Source: Hydrogenophaga sp. (lineage in GTDB: Bacteria; Pseudomonadota; Gammaproteobacteria; Burkholderiales; Burkholderiaceae_C). Taken from it: a stretch of 35,087 bases of DNA. How positions within the stretch are numbered: the first letter of the stretch is position 1; the number at the start of each line of letters is the position of its first letter. The stretch lies in assembly GCF_019635465.1 (NCBI RefSeq), contig NZ_JAHBZK010000024.1, positions 1 through 35,087 on the forward strand, written 5' to 3'. The notes beneath the pieces were generated by a model, which was not told the origin of the DNA, did not search any database, and saw nothing but the letters and a program-made list of their open reading frames with translations. This document shows positions 8,522 to 16,460 of the stretch, piece by piece. The position numbers and the translations under genes were made by a program.

Positions 8522-9166
8522 TCAGGGTCTGACGGGGTGATCGGAAAAGGCCAGGCGCAGACCGAAGCCGATGAACAGCACGCCCGCGGCGCGGTCCATC
8601 CAGCGCATGGCGCGCTGCAGCGTCTGCAAACGTCGTGCTGCCCAGGCGGCCAGCCAGGCGTAGCCGAAATTGATGGGCAGCGAATTCAGGTTGAACAACG
8701 CGCCCAGCAGCAGGAACGTGAGCGCCGGATGCGGTGCATCGGGTCGGATGAACTGCGGCACGAAGGCCAGAAAGAACAGCGCGACCTTGGGGTTGAGCAC
8801 GTTGGTGAGAAAGCCCCGACGCCAGACGGCCCACAAATCGGCCTCAGGCGCGGGCGCCTCGGCCAGCTTCAAACGAGCGCCGCGCGAAAACAGCAACTTC
8901 ACACCCATCCAAAGCAAGTAGGCCGCACCCACCCACTTGAGCACGGTGAAGGCGGTGGCCGATGTCGCCAGCAGCGCACTCAAGCCGGCCGCTGCGGCAA
9001 ACACGTGCACAAAGCAGCCGCCAACGATGCCCAGCGCCGCCACCATGCCGGCGCGCGCACCGCTGCGCAGGCCATGACTCACGATGTACAGAACGTCCGG
9101 TCCCGGCGTGAGGTTGAGCAGCCAACCTGCCGCGACGAACAGAAGCAATTGCGGCAGATCGGGCAT
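8522..9166 (-). CDS. LysE/RhtB-family amino-acid exporter
   Basis: This 214-residue inner-membrane protein belongs to the LysE/RhtB translocator family, whose members export amino acids such as lysine, threonine and homoserine. It has the family N-terminus with the LTPGPDVLYIVSHGLRSGARAG segment and about six hydrophobic helices. The FLTNVLNPKVALFFLAFVPQF motif in the centre is also typical. It lies between the threonine aldolase gene (12 bp) and trpD (12 bp), so it is embedded in the trp operon. This suggests export of an aromatic or hydroxy amino acid, but the family is broad and the substrate cannot be read from sequence. Confidence 0.88.
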   Translation of the reverse strand: MPDLPQLLLFVAAGWLLNLTPGPDVLYIVSHGLRSGARAGMVAALGIVGGCFVHVFAAAAGLSALLATSATAFTVLKWVGAAYLLWMGVKLLFSRGARLKLAEAPAPEADLWAVWRRGFLTNVLNPKVALFFLAFVPQFIRPDAPHPALTFLLLGALFNLNSLPINFGYAWLAAWAARRLQTLQRAMRWMDRAAGVLFIGFGLRLAFSDHPVRP

Positions 9167-9178
9167 GGCGCGCCTCGC

Positions 9179-10252
9179 TCAATAAACCGCGCGACCGCGT
9201 GACGCACTGCCCGCGGCCACCGGTTGATCGAAGAAGCCACGCACAGCCGCCAGGGCGCGATCGACGCCGGCTGCGTCCACGCCCAGGTGGGTGACAAAGC
9301 GCAGGCCGATGAGGCCGGTGGCCAGCACGCCCTGACGCTCAAGGTGCGCCAGCAGGTCGGGGCCGCGGTTGTCGGCCACGTCGGCGAAGACGATGTTGGT
9401 CTGCGCCGTGCGCACGGTGATGCCATTGATGCCCGCCAGCCCCTTTGCCAGGCGCTGCGCCAGCGCGTGATCGTCGGCCAGGCGGTTCACGTGGTGGTCC
9501 AGAGCGTGGCTGGCAGCTGCCGCCAGCAAGCCCGCTTGACGCAGACCACCGCCGACCATCTTTCGCCACCGGCGTGCGCGATCGATCAGCTCGCGCGAGC
9601 CACACAGGGCCGAGCCCACTGGCGCGCCCAGGCCCTTGCTGAAACAGACCGACACGCTGTCGAAGCGGTCGGTGATGGCGCGCAATGCCGCCAACGGATT
9701 CCCACCGACGCCGGCCGCCGCCACCGCGGCGTTGAAAACCCGCGCGCCATCGAGGTGGGTGGCCAGACCGTGCTGGCGCGCCAGAGCGGTCATGCTGTCC
9801 AGGTAGGCGTCGGGCATGGGGTGCCCATTCCAGGTGTTCTCCAGGCAGAGCAAGCGCGAGCGCGCAAAGTGCGGGTCGTCGGGCTTGATCGCGGCTTCGA
9901 GGTCGGCGAGTCGCATCTGGCCTTGCGCGTCCTGTGCCAGCGGTTGGGGTTGGATGCTGCCCAGCACCGCCGCGCCACCGCCCTCGTAGCGGTAGGTGTG
10001 GGCGTTCTGGCCCACGATGTATTCGTCGCCACGACCGCAGTGGGCCATCATGGCGCACAGGTTGCTTTGCGTGCCGCTGCTCATGAACAGCGCGGCCTCT
10101 TTGCCGGTCAGTGCGGCGATCTGGTCCTGCAGCGCATTGACCGAGGGATCATCGCCAAACACATCGTCGCCCAGCGGCGCGGCCATCATGGCCTCGCGCA
10201 TGGCAGGCGTCGGCTGCGTCACGGTGTCGCTGCGCAGATCAACGGTCTTCAT
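9179..10252 (-). CDS. ltaE: Low-specificity L-threonine aldolase
   Basis: This PLP enzyme cleaves L-threonine or L-allo-threonine to glycine and acetaldehyde and can also act on other beta-hydroxy amino acids. The 357-residue product starts [15 protein letters not shown], has the PLP-phosphate contacts SSGTQSN (around 59-64), HLDGAR (166-171) and the PLP-binding lysine in [12 protein letters not shown] (Lys206). Length and motifs are typical. Its ATG overlaps the trpG stop as ATGA, and the exporter gene follows after 12 bp. It is thus part of the trp operon, an unusual place with no textbook pathway link. The family call is firm; the physiological substrate is not. Confidence 0.92.
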   Translation of the reverse strand: MKTVDLRSDTVTQPTPAMREAMMAAPLGDDVFGDDPSVNALQDQIAALTGKEAALFMSSGTQSNLCAMMAHCGRGDEYIVGQNAHTYRYEGGGAAVLGSIQPQPLAQDAQGQMRLADLEAAIKPDDPHFARSRLLCLENTWNGHPMPDAYLDSMTALARQHGLATHLDGARVFNAAVAAAGVGGNPLAALRAITDRFDSVSVCFSKGLGAPVGSALCGSRELIDRARRWRKMVGGGLRQAGLLAAAASHALDHHVNRLADDHALAQRLAKGLAGINGITVRTAQTNIVFADVADNRGPDLLAHLERQGVLATGLIGLRFVTHLGVDAAGVDRALAAVRGFFDQPVAAGSASRGRAVY

Positions 10253-10845
10253 CGGGCTCGCTCCAGAAAGTTCTTGAGCATCGCGTGGCCGTGCTCGGTG
10301 AGGATGCTCTCGGGGTGGAACTGCACCCCTTCGATGTCCAGCGACTTGTGCTTCACGCCCATGATTTCGCCATCGTCGGTCCAGGCGGTGACCTCAAGGT
10401 CGGGCGGGCAGTCGCTGCGGCGGATGGCCAGCGAGTGGTAGCGGTTGACCGTGAAGCGCTCGGGCAAGCCGGCAAACACGCCCTGGCGCGTGGTGGTGAT
10501 CTCGCTGGTCTTGCCGTGCATGAGCTGTTGCGCACGCACGATGGTGCCGCCAAAGGCCGCGCCAATGCTTTGATGCCCAAGGCACACACCCAGGATCGGC
10601 AGCTTGCCTGCGAAGTGACGGATGGCAGGCACCGAGATGCCAGCCTCCGCCGGCGAACAGGGGCCGGGCGAGATCACGAGCCGATCGATGCGGCCGCCAT
10701 CGAAACGGGCCTGCAGTTCGTCGACGGTGATTTCATCGTTGCGCACCACCGTGACCTCGGCACCCAGCTCGCCCAGGTACTGCACGATGTTGAAGGTGAA
10801 CGAATCGTAGTTGTCCACCATGAGGACTTTGACGGCGGCGCTCAT
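10249..10845 (-). CDS. trpG: Anthranilate synthase glutamine amidotransferase component
   Basis: TrpG hydrolyses glutamine and passes ammonia to TrpE for anthranilate formation. The 198-residue product has the N-terminal [11 protein letters not shown] motif, the oxyanion segment [11 protein letters not shown], the nucleophile in GVCLGHQ (Cys88), and the catalytic histidine-glutamate pair in GVQFHPES. I chose the ATG at 10843-10845 because it overlaps the trpE stop as ATGA and sits directly before the conserved domain. The frame is open 69 bases further upstream, inside trpE. Such proteins in some bacteria also serve folate synthesis (PabA), but the operon context points to tryptophan. Confidence 0.95.
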   Translation of the reverse strand: MSAAVKVLMVDNYDSFTFNIVQYLGELGAEVTVVRNDEITVDELQARFDGGRIDRLVISPGPCSPAEAGISVPAIRHFAGKLPILGVCLGHQSIGAAFGGTIVRAQQLMHGKTSEITTTRQGVFAGLPERFTVNRYHSLAIRRSDCPPDLEVTAWTDDGEIMGVKHKSLDIEGVQFHPESILTEHGHAMLKNFLERAR

Positions 10846-12341
10846 TCCAGGCCTTCCTCGACCAGTTCGGCCGCGCGCAGCAGCGCACGCGCCTTGTGCT
10901 CGGTTTCGCGCCATTCCATCTCGGGCACCGAGTCGGCCACTACGCCGGCTGCGGCCTGCACGTACAGGGTCTGGTCTTTCACGATGGCGGTGCGAATGGC
11001 AATGGCCACGTCCATGTCGCCGGCGTAGCTGAGGTAGCCGCAGGCGCCGCCGTAGATGCCGCGCTTGACCGGCTCCAGCTGGTCGATCAGCTCCATCGCA
11101 TGCACCTTGGGTGCGCCGGTGAGGGTGCCCGCGGGGAAGGTGGCTTTGAGCACGTCCATGTTGGTCATGCCGTCGTTGAGGATGCCTTCGACGTTGCTCA
11201 CGATGTGCATCACATGGCTGTAGCGCTCCACCACAAAGGCCTCGGTCACCTTCACGCTGCCGATCTTCGCGATGCGTCCGATGTCGTTGCGCGCCAGGTC
11301 GATCAGCATCACGTGCTCGGCGCGCTCCTTGGGGTCGTTGATCAGTTCGACCTCGGTGGCCTTGTCCTTCTCCGGGGTGGCACCTCTGGGCCGGGTGCCT
11401 GCCAGTGGGCGGATCGTCACCTTCTGGCCCTCGTCGGTGTGCTCCTGGCGCACCAGGATCTCCGGACTCGCCCCCACCACATGGAAGTCGCCGAAGTGGT
11501 AGTAGTACATGTAGGGCGACGGGTTGAGCGAACGCAGCGCGCGGTACAGCGACAGCGGCGACTCGGTGTAGCGCTTCTGGATGCGCTGACCCACCTGCAC
11601 CTGCATGAAATCGCCAGCGGCGATGAGTTCCTTGGCGCGGTCCACCGCATTCAGGTAGTCGGCCTTGGCGAAACCTCGTTCGGCCGGATGGCTTTGCGAG
11701 GGCTTGACCTGCGGCGCACTCACCGAGTACTTGAGCGATTCCTTGAGCTCACGCAGTCGCTTCTTGGCGCTGCTGTACGCCTCGGGCTGGCCCGGATCGG
11801 CGTAGACGATGAGGTAGAGCTTGCCCGACAGGTTGTCGATCACGGCCAGTTCTTCGCATTGCAGCAGCAGGATGTCTGGGCAGCCCAGCGTGTCCGGCGG
11901 ACAGGACTGCTCGAGCTTCTTCTCGATGTAGCGCACCGCGTCGTAGCCGAAATATCCCGCCAGCCCTCCGCAGAAACGCGGTAGTCCCGGGCGCAGCGCC
12001 ACCTTGAAACGCTGCTGGTACGCGGCGATGAAATCGAGCGGATTGCCATGGGCCGTCTCGATCACTTCGCCATCGCGCACGACCTCGGTGCGAGCGTCAC
12101 TGCCAAAGCCAGTGGCGCGCAGCAAGGTGCGCGCAGGAAGACCGATGAAGCTGTAGCGCCCAAAGCGCTCGCCACCCACCACCGATTCCAGCAAAAAGCT
12201 GTGGCGGCCATCACCACGCCCATGGGCGAGCTTCAGGTAAAGGGACAAAGGCGTTTCGAGATCGGCAAACGCCTCGAGCATCAAAGGGATGCGGTTGTAG
12301 CCCTGCTGGGCCAGGCTCTTGAATTCCAGTTCGGTGATCAT
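10842..12341 (-). CDS. trpE: Anthranilate synthase component I
   Basis: TrpE converts chorismate and ammonia to anthranilate, the committed step to tryptophan. The 499-residue product begins [20 protein letters not shown] and has the LLES-type tryptophan feedback site ([17 protein letters not shown]). The chorismate-binding catalytic region includes [38 protein letters not shown] and [15 protein letters not shown] chose the ATG at 12339-12341 because the conserved family start lies there; the frame is open 39 bases further up without similarity. It is preceded by a leader peptide gene with two Trp codons (12489-12572), and its stop overlaps trpG. Confidence 0.96.
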   Translation of the reverse strand: MITELEFKSLAQQGYNRIPLMLEAFADLETPLSLYLKLAHGRGDGRHSFLLESVVGGERFGRYSFIGLPARTLLRATGFGSDARTEVVRDGEVIETAHGNPLDFIAAYQQRFKVALRPGLPRFCGGLAGYFGYDAVRYIEKKLEQSCPPDTLGCPDILLLQCEELAVIDNLSGKLYLIVYADPGQPEAYSSAKKRLRELKESLKYSVSAPQVKPSQSHPAERGFAKADYLNAVDRAKELIAAGDFMQVQVGQRIQKRYTESPLSLYRALRSLNPSPYMYYYHFGDFHVVGASPEILVRQEHTDEGQKVTIRPLAGTRPRGATPEKDKATEVELINDPKERAEHVMLIDLARNDIGRIAKIGSVKVTEAFVVERYSHVMHIVSNVEGILNDGMTNMDVLKATFPAGTLTGAPKVHAMELIDQLEPVKRGIYGGACGYLSYAGDMDVAIAIRTAIVKDQTLYVQAAAGVVADSVPEMEWRETEHKARALLRAAELVEEGLE

Positions 12342-12360
12342 GTTCTGTCCATCCGTCCGG

Positions 12361-12425
12361 GGCCGCGCTTGACGTTGCAATGGGCGGCCGGGGGTTCCTG
12401 TCGGGTCGGCGCATGGGGCACCGAC
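12361..12425 (-). promoter_or_regulatory. Hairpins between trpL and trpE (candidate attenuator)
   Basis: Downstream of the trpL stop codon the minus-strand leader can form an 8-bp stem with one G-U pair and a 5-nt loop (12418-12425 with 12405-12412), followed by a 6-bp GC stem (12384-12389 with 12361-12366). A further hairpin, CTGGC-GCAA-GCCAG (12503-12507 with 12494-12498), overlaps the second Trp codon of trpL and fits the place of an attenuator 1:2 stem. None of the stems is followed by a U run, so if this is an attenuator it may act through Rho or by controlling trpE translation. Only structure potential is seen here; mutual exclusivity of the stems has not been computed. Confidence 0.4.
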
Positions 12426-12488
12426 GGGGAGAGCGGGTGGGGGCTGGACTCAGGTGGTCGAGCAGCACCCGCAGGGGAAGAGGCGCGT

Positions 12489-12572
12489 TCAGGCTGGCTT
12501 GCGCCAGGGCCAGGCTCCCCCGCCGAAAAGGCGCGGCGCAAAGCCAGAGATGAACGTGCCGGGACAAGACAT
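12489..12572 (-). CDS. trpL: trp operon leader peptide (27 residues, two Trp codons)
   Basis: A short minus-strand frame from ATG (12570-12572) to TGA (12489-12491) encodes 27 residues. Trp codons are at positions 21 and 23 (GGAWPWRKPA end). Closely spaced Trp codons near the end of a short frame, followed by hairpins and then trpE 147 bases downstream, is the hallmark of ribosome-mediated trp attenuation. The second Trp codon (12504-12506) lies inside a GCAA-capped stem. An extended -10 promoter (12582-12590) predicts a transcript starting about three bases before the ATG. The peptide would then be read from a practically leaderless mRNA, as described for trpL in some alphaproteobacteria. 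I see no Shine-Dalgarno. Confidence 0.6.
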   Translation of the reverse strand: MSCPGTFISGFAPRLFGGGAWPWRKPA

Positions 12573-12581
12573 GGTGCGCGG

Positions 12582-12590
12582 ACTATAGCA
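12582..12590 (-). promoter_or_regulatory. Extended -10 promoter of the trp operon
   Basis: The minus-strand sequence TGCTATAGT matches an extended -10 element (TGn TATAGT). No good -35 hexamer is present at 16-18 bp, which is acceptable for extended -10 promoters. The predicted start (about 12575) falls three bases before the trpL ATG. It is the best promoter-like sequence between the divergent chalcone-isomerase-like gene and trpE. I see no obvious TrpR-like operator, though I have no family consensus for this lineage to test. Confidence 0.45.
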
Positions 12591-12739
12591 AAGCCCGATG
12601 CCAGCCCGACGCGCTGCGAACCGTGGCGATCGGACCACATCGGGCGCCGCGACGTGCGCGACATCACACGGCCAAGCTTTTGGTTTACGGCCTTTCCCGA
12701 TGACAGGATAGGGGTGGGGGTAGGACAATCCATGCATAT

Positions 12740-12758
12740 CGAACGACCGTTCGCTTTT
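12740..12758 (+). promoter_or_regulatory. Small hairpin with U run in the leader of the chalcone-isomerase-like gene
   Basis: Just upstream of the ATG at 12771 the plus strand reads CGAACG-AC-CGTTCG (12740-12753) followed by CTTTTT. This is a short palindrome that as RNA would fold to about a 5-bp stem with a 4-nt loop, then a U run. The form is that of a weak intrinsic terminator. It lies within the transcript leader if transcription begins around 12700. It could also simply be a chance palindrome, since the stem is short. Confidence 0.25.
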
Positions 12759-12770
12759 TCGGGTTTTCAC

Positions 12771-13361
12771 ATGACATTCAAGCCTCTGCGCGTGCTGGCG
12801 CTGGCCAGCACTCTCTTCGCCTGCCTGTCGGCTGGCGCAGCCACCGTCGAGGTCGGTGGTGTGCCACTGGAGGACCGCGTCACCGTGGCAGGTTCCCCGC
12901 TTGTCCTCAACGGCGCCGGCGTGCGCTACAAGGCGGTGTTCCAGGTCTACACGGCCGGTCTGTACCTGAGCGAAAAGGCCGACACGCCCGACGGCGTGCT
13001 GGCCGCGCCGGGCGCCAAGCGCATGACGATCACCATGCTGCGCGACATCGACGCTGCCGAACTGGGCAAGCTGTTTTCGCGTGGCATGGAAGACAACATG
13101 GACCGCTCGGCCTTCTCCAAGCTCATCCCCGGTGTGCTGCGCATGAGCCAGATCTTTGCGGAGTACAAGCGGCTGAACAAGGGTGATGCCTTCCAGGTCG
13201 ACTGGGTGCCAGGCACCGGCACCATCCTCACCGTGCGCGGCCAGGTGGAAGGCGCGCCGTTCAAGGAGCCCGAGTTCTTCAACGCGCTGATGCGCATCTG
13301 GCTCGGCCCCAAACCGGCCGACTGGCGCCTCAAGGACGCCCTCCTAGGGAAAACCCGATAG
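12771..13361 (+). CDS. Secreted chalcone-isomerase-like protein
   Basis: This 196-residue protein has a cleavable signal peptide (about residues 1-24, ending SAGAA) followed by a bacterial chalcone-isomerase-like domain. The diagnostic FQVYTAGLYLSEKA segment near residues 57-70 and the RMTITMLRDIDAAELGKLF region match this family, whose bacterial members are mostly of unknown function and are not established flavonoid isomerases. I chose the ATG at 12771 because it begins a proper signal sequence; an in-frame ATG at 12733 would add 13 residues with no clear role. No strong Shine-Dalgarno is seen. It is divergent from the trp operon and followed, 123 bp on, by an orphan binding protein. Confidence 0.8.
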   Translation: MTFKPLRVLALASTLFACLSAGAATVEVGGVPLEDRVTVAGSPLVLNGAGVRYKAVFQVYTAGLYLSEKADTPDGVLAAPGAKRMTITMLRDIDAAELGKLFSRGMEDNMDRSAFSKLIPGVLRMSQIFAEYKRLNKGDAFQVDWVPGTGTILTVRGQVEGAPFKEPEFFNALMRIWLGPKPADWRLKDALLGKTR

Positions 13362-13399
13362 GGCAACCGCCCGCCGTGGGAGGGGCGCCGGCCATCCAG

Positions 13400-13469
13400 C
13401 CGAAGCCGGTTCGGGGTCGAAGTCCGACGACTTCCTAGGTACGGTACGGAGTACTCAAAACTCCGTACC
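13400..13469 (+). promoter_or_regulatory. Three consecutive hairpins upstream of the binding-protein gene
   Basis: In the 123-bp gap before 13485, three perfect inverted repeats follow one another: 13400-13404 with 13410-13414 (5 bp, 5-nt loop), 13419-13424 with 13429-13434 (6 bp, 4-nt loop), and 13443-13452 with 13460-13469 (10 bp, 7-nt loop). The last ends 15 bases before the ATG, where no Shine-Dalgarno is visible. There is no U run on either strand beyond the third stem. It could be an operator palindrome, a translational control structure, or a boundary between the two genes. I cannot choose between these from the sequence. Confidence 0.5.
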
Positions 13470-13484
13470 AAGTCCTTACATCCC

Positions 13485-14612
13485 ATGCGCCGTCGTCACG
13501 TCCTTCAGGCCGCAGCCGCTGCCGCCACCGCCACCCCGCTGTTTGTTCGCGCCCAGGAATCCAACGAGATCACGGTCGCCCAGATTTCGCCCTTCACCGT
13601 GCTACCGGCGCCCGACGCCAAGGAGCTCTTCGAAGGCGCCCAGGCGGCCTTCGACGAGATCAACGGCAAGGGCGGTGTCGGCGGGCGAAAGGTGAACCTG
13701 CTCAAGTACGACGACGCCTACAGCTACGACGGCTTCAAGGCGCGACTGGCCGAGGCCATGGCACGCAAGCCGCTCGCCCTGTTCTCGCCCATCGGCTCCG
13801 GCACCTTGAAGCAGATGCTCGACAACAAGGTCCTGGACACCACCGATGTCATCGTGCTCAACGCCATCCCCGGTGCGGCGGTGATCCGCGAGCCCGGCCA
13901 CCCCAAGCTGTTTCATGTGCGCGCGGGCGACGAGCAGCAGATCCGCAAGATCGTGGCGCACGCGCAGGCGCTGAACATCCGTTCATTGGTGGTGCTGTAC
14001 CAGAACATCCCCATGGGGTCCTCGGGCCTGGCTTCCGCACAGGCCGCGGCGCAAGGAACGGACCTGAAGGTATCGGGCGCGCAGTCGAGCCCGGCCGTGG
14101 CCGACCTGGAAAAAGCCGCCGGCAACCTCGTGGAAAGCAATCCGCACGCGGCGCTGGTCATCGGCGCGCCCAAGTTCATGGGTCAGGCCGTTGCCGCCCT
14201 GCGGGCCGCCGGCATGTCGCAACAGATCTTCTCGCTGTCGTACCTGCCGGCGCCTGCGCTCAAAGCCCTGGCCGGCGCCGGTGCACGCGGCGTGGGCATT
14301 GCGCAGACCTTCCCCAACCCGAACGGTGTGACCCTGCCGCTGCAGCGCGCGTTTCGCGCGTCGATGCAACGCACGCACCAGGACCTCAAGACCTACACGC
14401 CCTTTCACCTCGAGGGTTACCTGACGGCACAGGTGTTCACGGAAGCCGCGCGCAAGTCCCGAGCACTGACGCCCACCGCGCTGGGCGAATCGCTGCACCG
14501 CATGGGTGAGCTGGACCTTGGCGGCTTTCGCGTCGACTTCAGCAAGGGCAACGAGGGCAGCCACTGGGTCGACATCGGCGTGGCGACCGCCGACGGCCGC
14601 TTGATCTACTGA
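13485..14612 (+). CDS. Periplasmic ABC-type substrate-binding protein (branched-chain amino acid/LivK type)
   Basis: This 375-residue protein has an N-terminal export signal (MRRRHVLQAAAAA, with a twin-arginine-like RRRHVL pattern, cleavage near residue 23) and a type I periplasmic binding fold. The region ITVAQISPFT, the FDEINGKGGVGGRKVNLLKYDDAY segment and the later FSLSYLPAP region fit LivK-like receptors that bind amino acids, amides or aromatic acids. No permease or ATPase genes are nearby, so it is an orphan receptor that would have to share transport components or act as a sensor. Its last seven bases overlap the end of gph on the other strand. The family is reliable; the ligand is unknown. 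Confidence 0.82.
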   Translation: MRRRHVLQAAAAAATATPLFVRAQESNEITVAQISPFTVLPAPDAKELFEGAQAAFDEINGKGGVGGRKVNLLKYDDAYSYDGFKARLAEAMARKPLALFSPIGSGTLKQMLDNKVLDTTDVIVLNAIPGAAVIREPGHPKLFHVRAGDEQQIRKIVAHAQALNIRSLVVLYQNIPMGSSGLASAQAAAQGTDLKVSGAQSSPAVADLEKAAGNLVESNPHAALVIGAPKFMGQAVAALRAAGMSQQIFSLSYLPAPALKALAGAGARGVGIAQTFPNPNGVTLPLQRAFRASMQRTHQDLKTYTPFHLEGYLTAQVFTEAARKSRALTPTALGESLHRMGELDLGGFRVDFSKGNEGSHWVDIGVATADGRLIY

Positions 14613-15286
14613 GGCCGTCGATCGACGCTGCCCAGCCACGCAGGCAGCGCGTCGAGCCGGTCCACCACCGCATCGGCGCCGGCATCATGCACCGGTGCGC
14701 CGTGGTTGTACCCGTAGCTCACCAACACCACCGGACACCCCGCGCCGCGAGCAGCCTGCGCGTCGTTGAGTGAATCGCCCACCACCAGGGTGCGCGCGGG
14801 CGCTGACGCCAGCGCCCGGCAGGTTTCGATCACGGGCAAAGGGTCGGGTTTGCTGCGCGCAAAACTGTCACCGCCAAACACCTGCGCGAAGTGGACATCG
14901 AGCGCCTTGGTACGCAGCAATTCGCGTGCAAAGGCCAGTGGCTTGTTGGTCAGGCAGGCCAGCCGAAGGCCTTGCTTTCGCAAAGCCACCAAGCCCTCGA
15001 CAACACCTGGGTAGACCTCGCTGTGCTGCCCGTTGACGGCACGGTAGTGCCGTTGGTAGTGCGCCCAGGCCGAGTCCAGCACCGTCGCCACCGACGGCCC
15101 ATCCAGCCCGCCGTGCGCCAGCGCGCTGCGCAACAGGTGCATCGAGCCCTTGCCCACCATGCGCTCGATGTCGGTGCGCGCCACGGTCGGGCGGTCCAGA
15201 TCGCGCAGCGTTGCGTTGAGCGCCGCATCAAAGTCACCCAACGTGTCCACCATCGTGCCGTCCAGGTCCACGATGACGGCATCCAC
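14606..15286 (-). CDS. gph: Phosphoglycolate phosphatase (HAD family)
   Basis: Gph dephosphorylates 2-phosphoglycolate, a by-product of DNA 3'-end repair and of photorespiration-like reactions. The 226-residue product has HAD motif I DLDGT (nucleophile Asp7 and acid Asp9), motif II CLTNKP, the motif III lysine in SKPDPLPV, and motif IV VVGDSLNDAQAA. I chose the GTG at 15284-15286, which has GGGGAG four bases upstream and sits directly before the conserved domain. Another GTG at 15302-15304 overlaps the rpe stop and would add six residues. It is paired with rpe as in many proteobacteria; in related genomes trpE often follows, whereas here two opposite-strand genes intervene. The exact phosphatase substrate is inferred from context. 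Confidence 0.88.
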   Translation of the reverse strand: MDAVIVDLDGTMVDTLGDFDAALNATLRDLDRPTVARTDIERMVGKGSMHLLRSALAHGGLDGPSVATVLDSAWAHYQRHYRAVNGQHSEVYPGVVEGLVALRKQGLRLACLTNKPLAFARELLRTKALDVHFAQVFGGDSFARSKPDPLPVIETCRALASAPARTLVVGDSLNDAQAARGAGCPVVLVSYGYNHGAPVHDAGADAVVDRLDALPAWLGSVDRRPQ

Positions 15287-15300
15287 CGGGCTCCCCGCAC

Positions 15301-15978
15301 TCACTTGAGTGCCACACGCATCTGGTCGATGACCGACTTGTAGTCGGGCTTGCCGAAGATGGCGCTGCCGGCCACGAAGGTGTCGGCACCGGCGTCGGCC
15401 ACGCGTCGGATGTTGTCGGGCTTGATGCCACCATCGACTTCCAACCGGATGTCCTTGCCGCTGGCTTCGATGCGCTTGCGCGCCTGCTCGATCTTGCGCA
15501 ACGCCGAGTCGATGAAGCCCTGACCGCCAAAGCCCGGGTTCACGCTCATGATGAGGATCAGATCGATGTCGTCGATCAGCCAGTCGAGCACATCCAGCGA
15601 GGCGCCCGGGTTGAAGGTCAGGCCGGCCTTGATGCCACGCGCCTTGATCGCCTGCACACTGCGGTGCACGTGGGTGCTGGCGTCGGGATGAAAACTGATG
15701 AGGTCGGCCCCTGCATCGGCAAAGGCCTGGGCCAGTGCGTCCACCGGTTGCACCATCAGATGCACATCGATAGGGACAGCAGTCCCATCCGGTGTCTTGG
15801 CATGGGGTTTGAGCGCCTGGCACACCATGGGGCCGAACGTGAGGTTGGGCACGTAGTGGTTGTCCATCACGTCGAAGTGGATCCAGTCGGCGCCGGCGGC
15901 AACGACGTTCTTCACCTCGTCGCCCAGGCGGGCAAAGTCGGCCGAGAGGATGGAGGGTGCGATGCGGTAGGTGGTCAT
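15301..15978 (-). CDS. rpe: Ribulose-phosphate 3-epimerase
   Basis: Rpe interconverts ribulose 5-phosphate and xylulose 5-phosphate in the pentose phosphate pathway. The 225-residue TIM-barrel product has the motifs [31 protein letters not shown] (metal-binding His and Asp), [21 protein letters not shown] and LEVDGGI, all expected for the family. It starts at ATG, is divergent from apaG across 66 bp, and is followed closely by gph. Identity is certain. Confidence 0.97.
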   Translation of the reverse strand: MTTYRIAPSILSADFARLGDEVKNVVAAGADWIHFDVMDNHYVPNLTFGPMVCQALKPHAKTPDGTAVPIDVHLMVQPVDALAQAFADAGADLISFHPDASTHVHRSVQAIKARGIKAGLTFNPGASLDVLDWLIDDIDLILIMSVNPGFGGQGFIDSALRKIEQARKRIEASGKDIRLEVDGGIKPDNIRRVADAGADTFVAGSAIFGKPDYKSVIDQMRVALK

Positions 15979-16044
15979 GGTGTGCAGGGGCTGGAGCGGG
16001 CGGGACTGGCGCGCATTGTCTCAGGCCGCAGGTAACATGCCGCC

Positions 16045-16446
16045 ATGCCCAAGTACCTCTTCGCCTGCGAGGCCGAGCCGCAGTTCCTGAGCGAGCAATC
16101 CGCGCCCGAGGAGGACCTGTTCGCCTTCGCCTACACCATCACGATCACCAACGCCGGTGACACCACGGCCCAACTGATCGCCCGACACTGGATCATCGAA
16201 GACGCCCTCGGCCACACCGAAGAGGTCAAGGGCCTGGGTGTGGTGGGTCACCAGCCCCTGCTGCGCCCTGGCGAGTCCTTCCAGTACACCAGCGGTACGC
16301 GCTTGCGCACACCCACGGGCAGCATGCGCGGCAGCTTCTTCTGCGTGGCCGAAGATGGCGAACGCTTCGAGTCCCCGGTGCCCGAATTCGCCCTGCATGC
16401 GCTGGACGTGGGCGGTGGCGACGCCGCCTCCCGTGTGCTGCATTGA
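16045..16446 (+). CDS. apaG: ApaG domain protein (Co2+/Mg2+ efflux-associated)
   Basis: ApaG is a small fibronectin-III-like beta-sandwich protein found across proteobacteria; mutants in enteric bacteria show altered Co2+/Mg2+ efflux, but the biochemical role is unclear. The 133-residue product has the family segments FAYTITITNAGDTTAQLIARHWIIED, the GVVGHQPLLRPGESFQYTSGT region with the glycine-rich loop, and the MRGSFFCV motif near the end. Length is typical. It is divergent from rpe, an arrangement shared with related genomes, and is followed 14 bp later by the Gcr-like gene. Confidence 0.93.
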   Translation: MPKYLFACEAEPQFLSEQSAPEEDLFAFAYTITITNAGDTTAQLIARHWIIEDALGHTEEVKGLGVVGHQPLLRPGESFQYTSGTRLRTPTGSMRGSFFCVAEDGERFESPVPEFALHALDVGGGDAASRVLH

Positions 16447-16460
16447 CCCCCGCACGGCCC

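Noticed and set aside
12338-12733. A 131-codon minus-strand frame upstream of trpE
   Set aside because: It has no ribosome-binding site or similarity and covers the trp promoter and leader region in another frame; the short trpL frame explains the sequence better.
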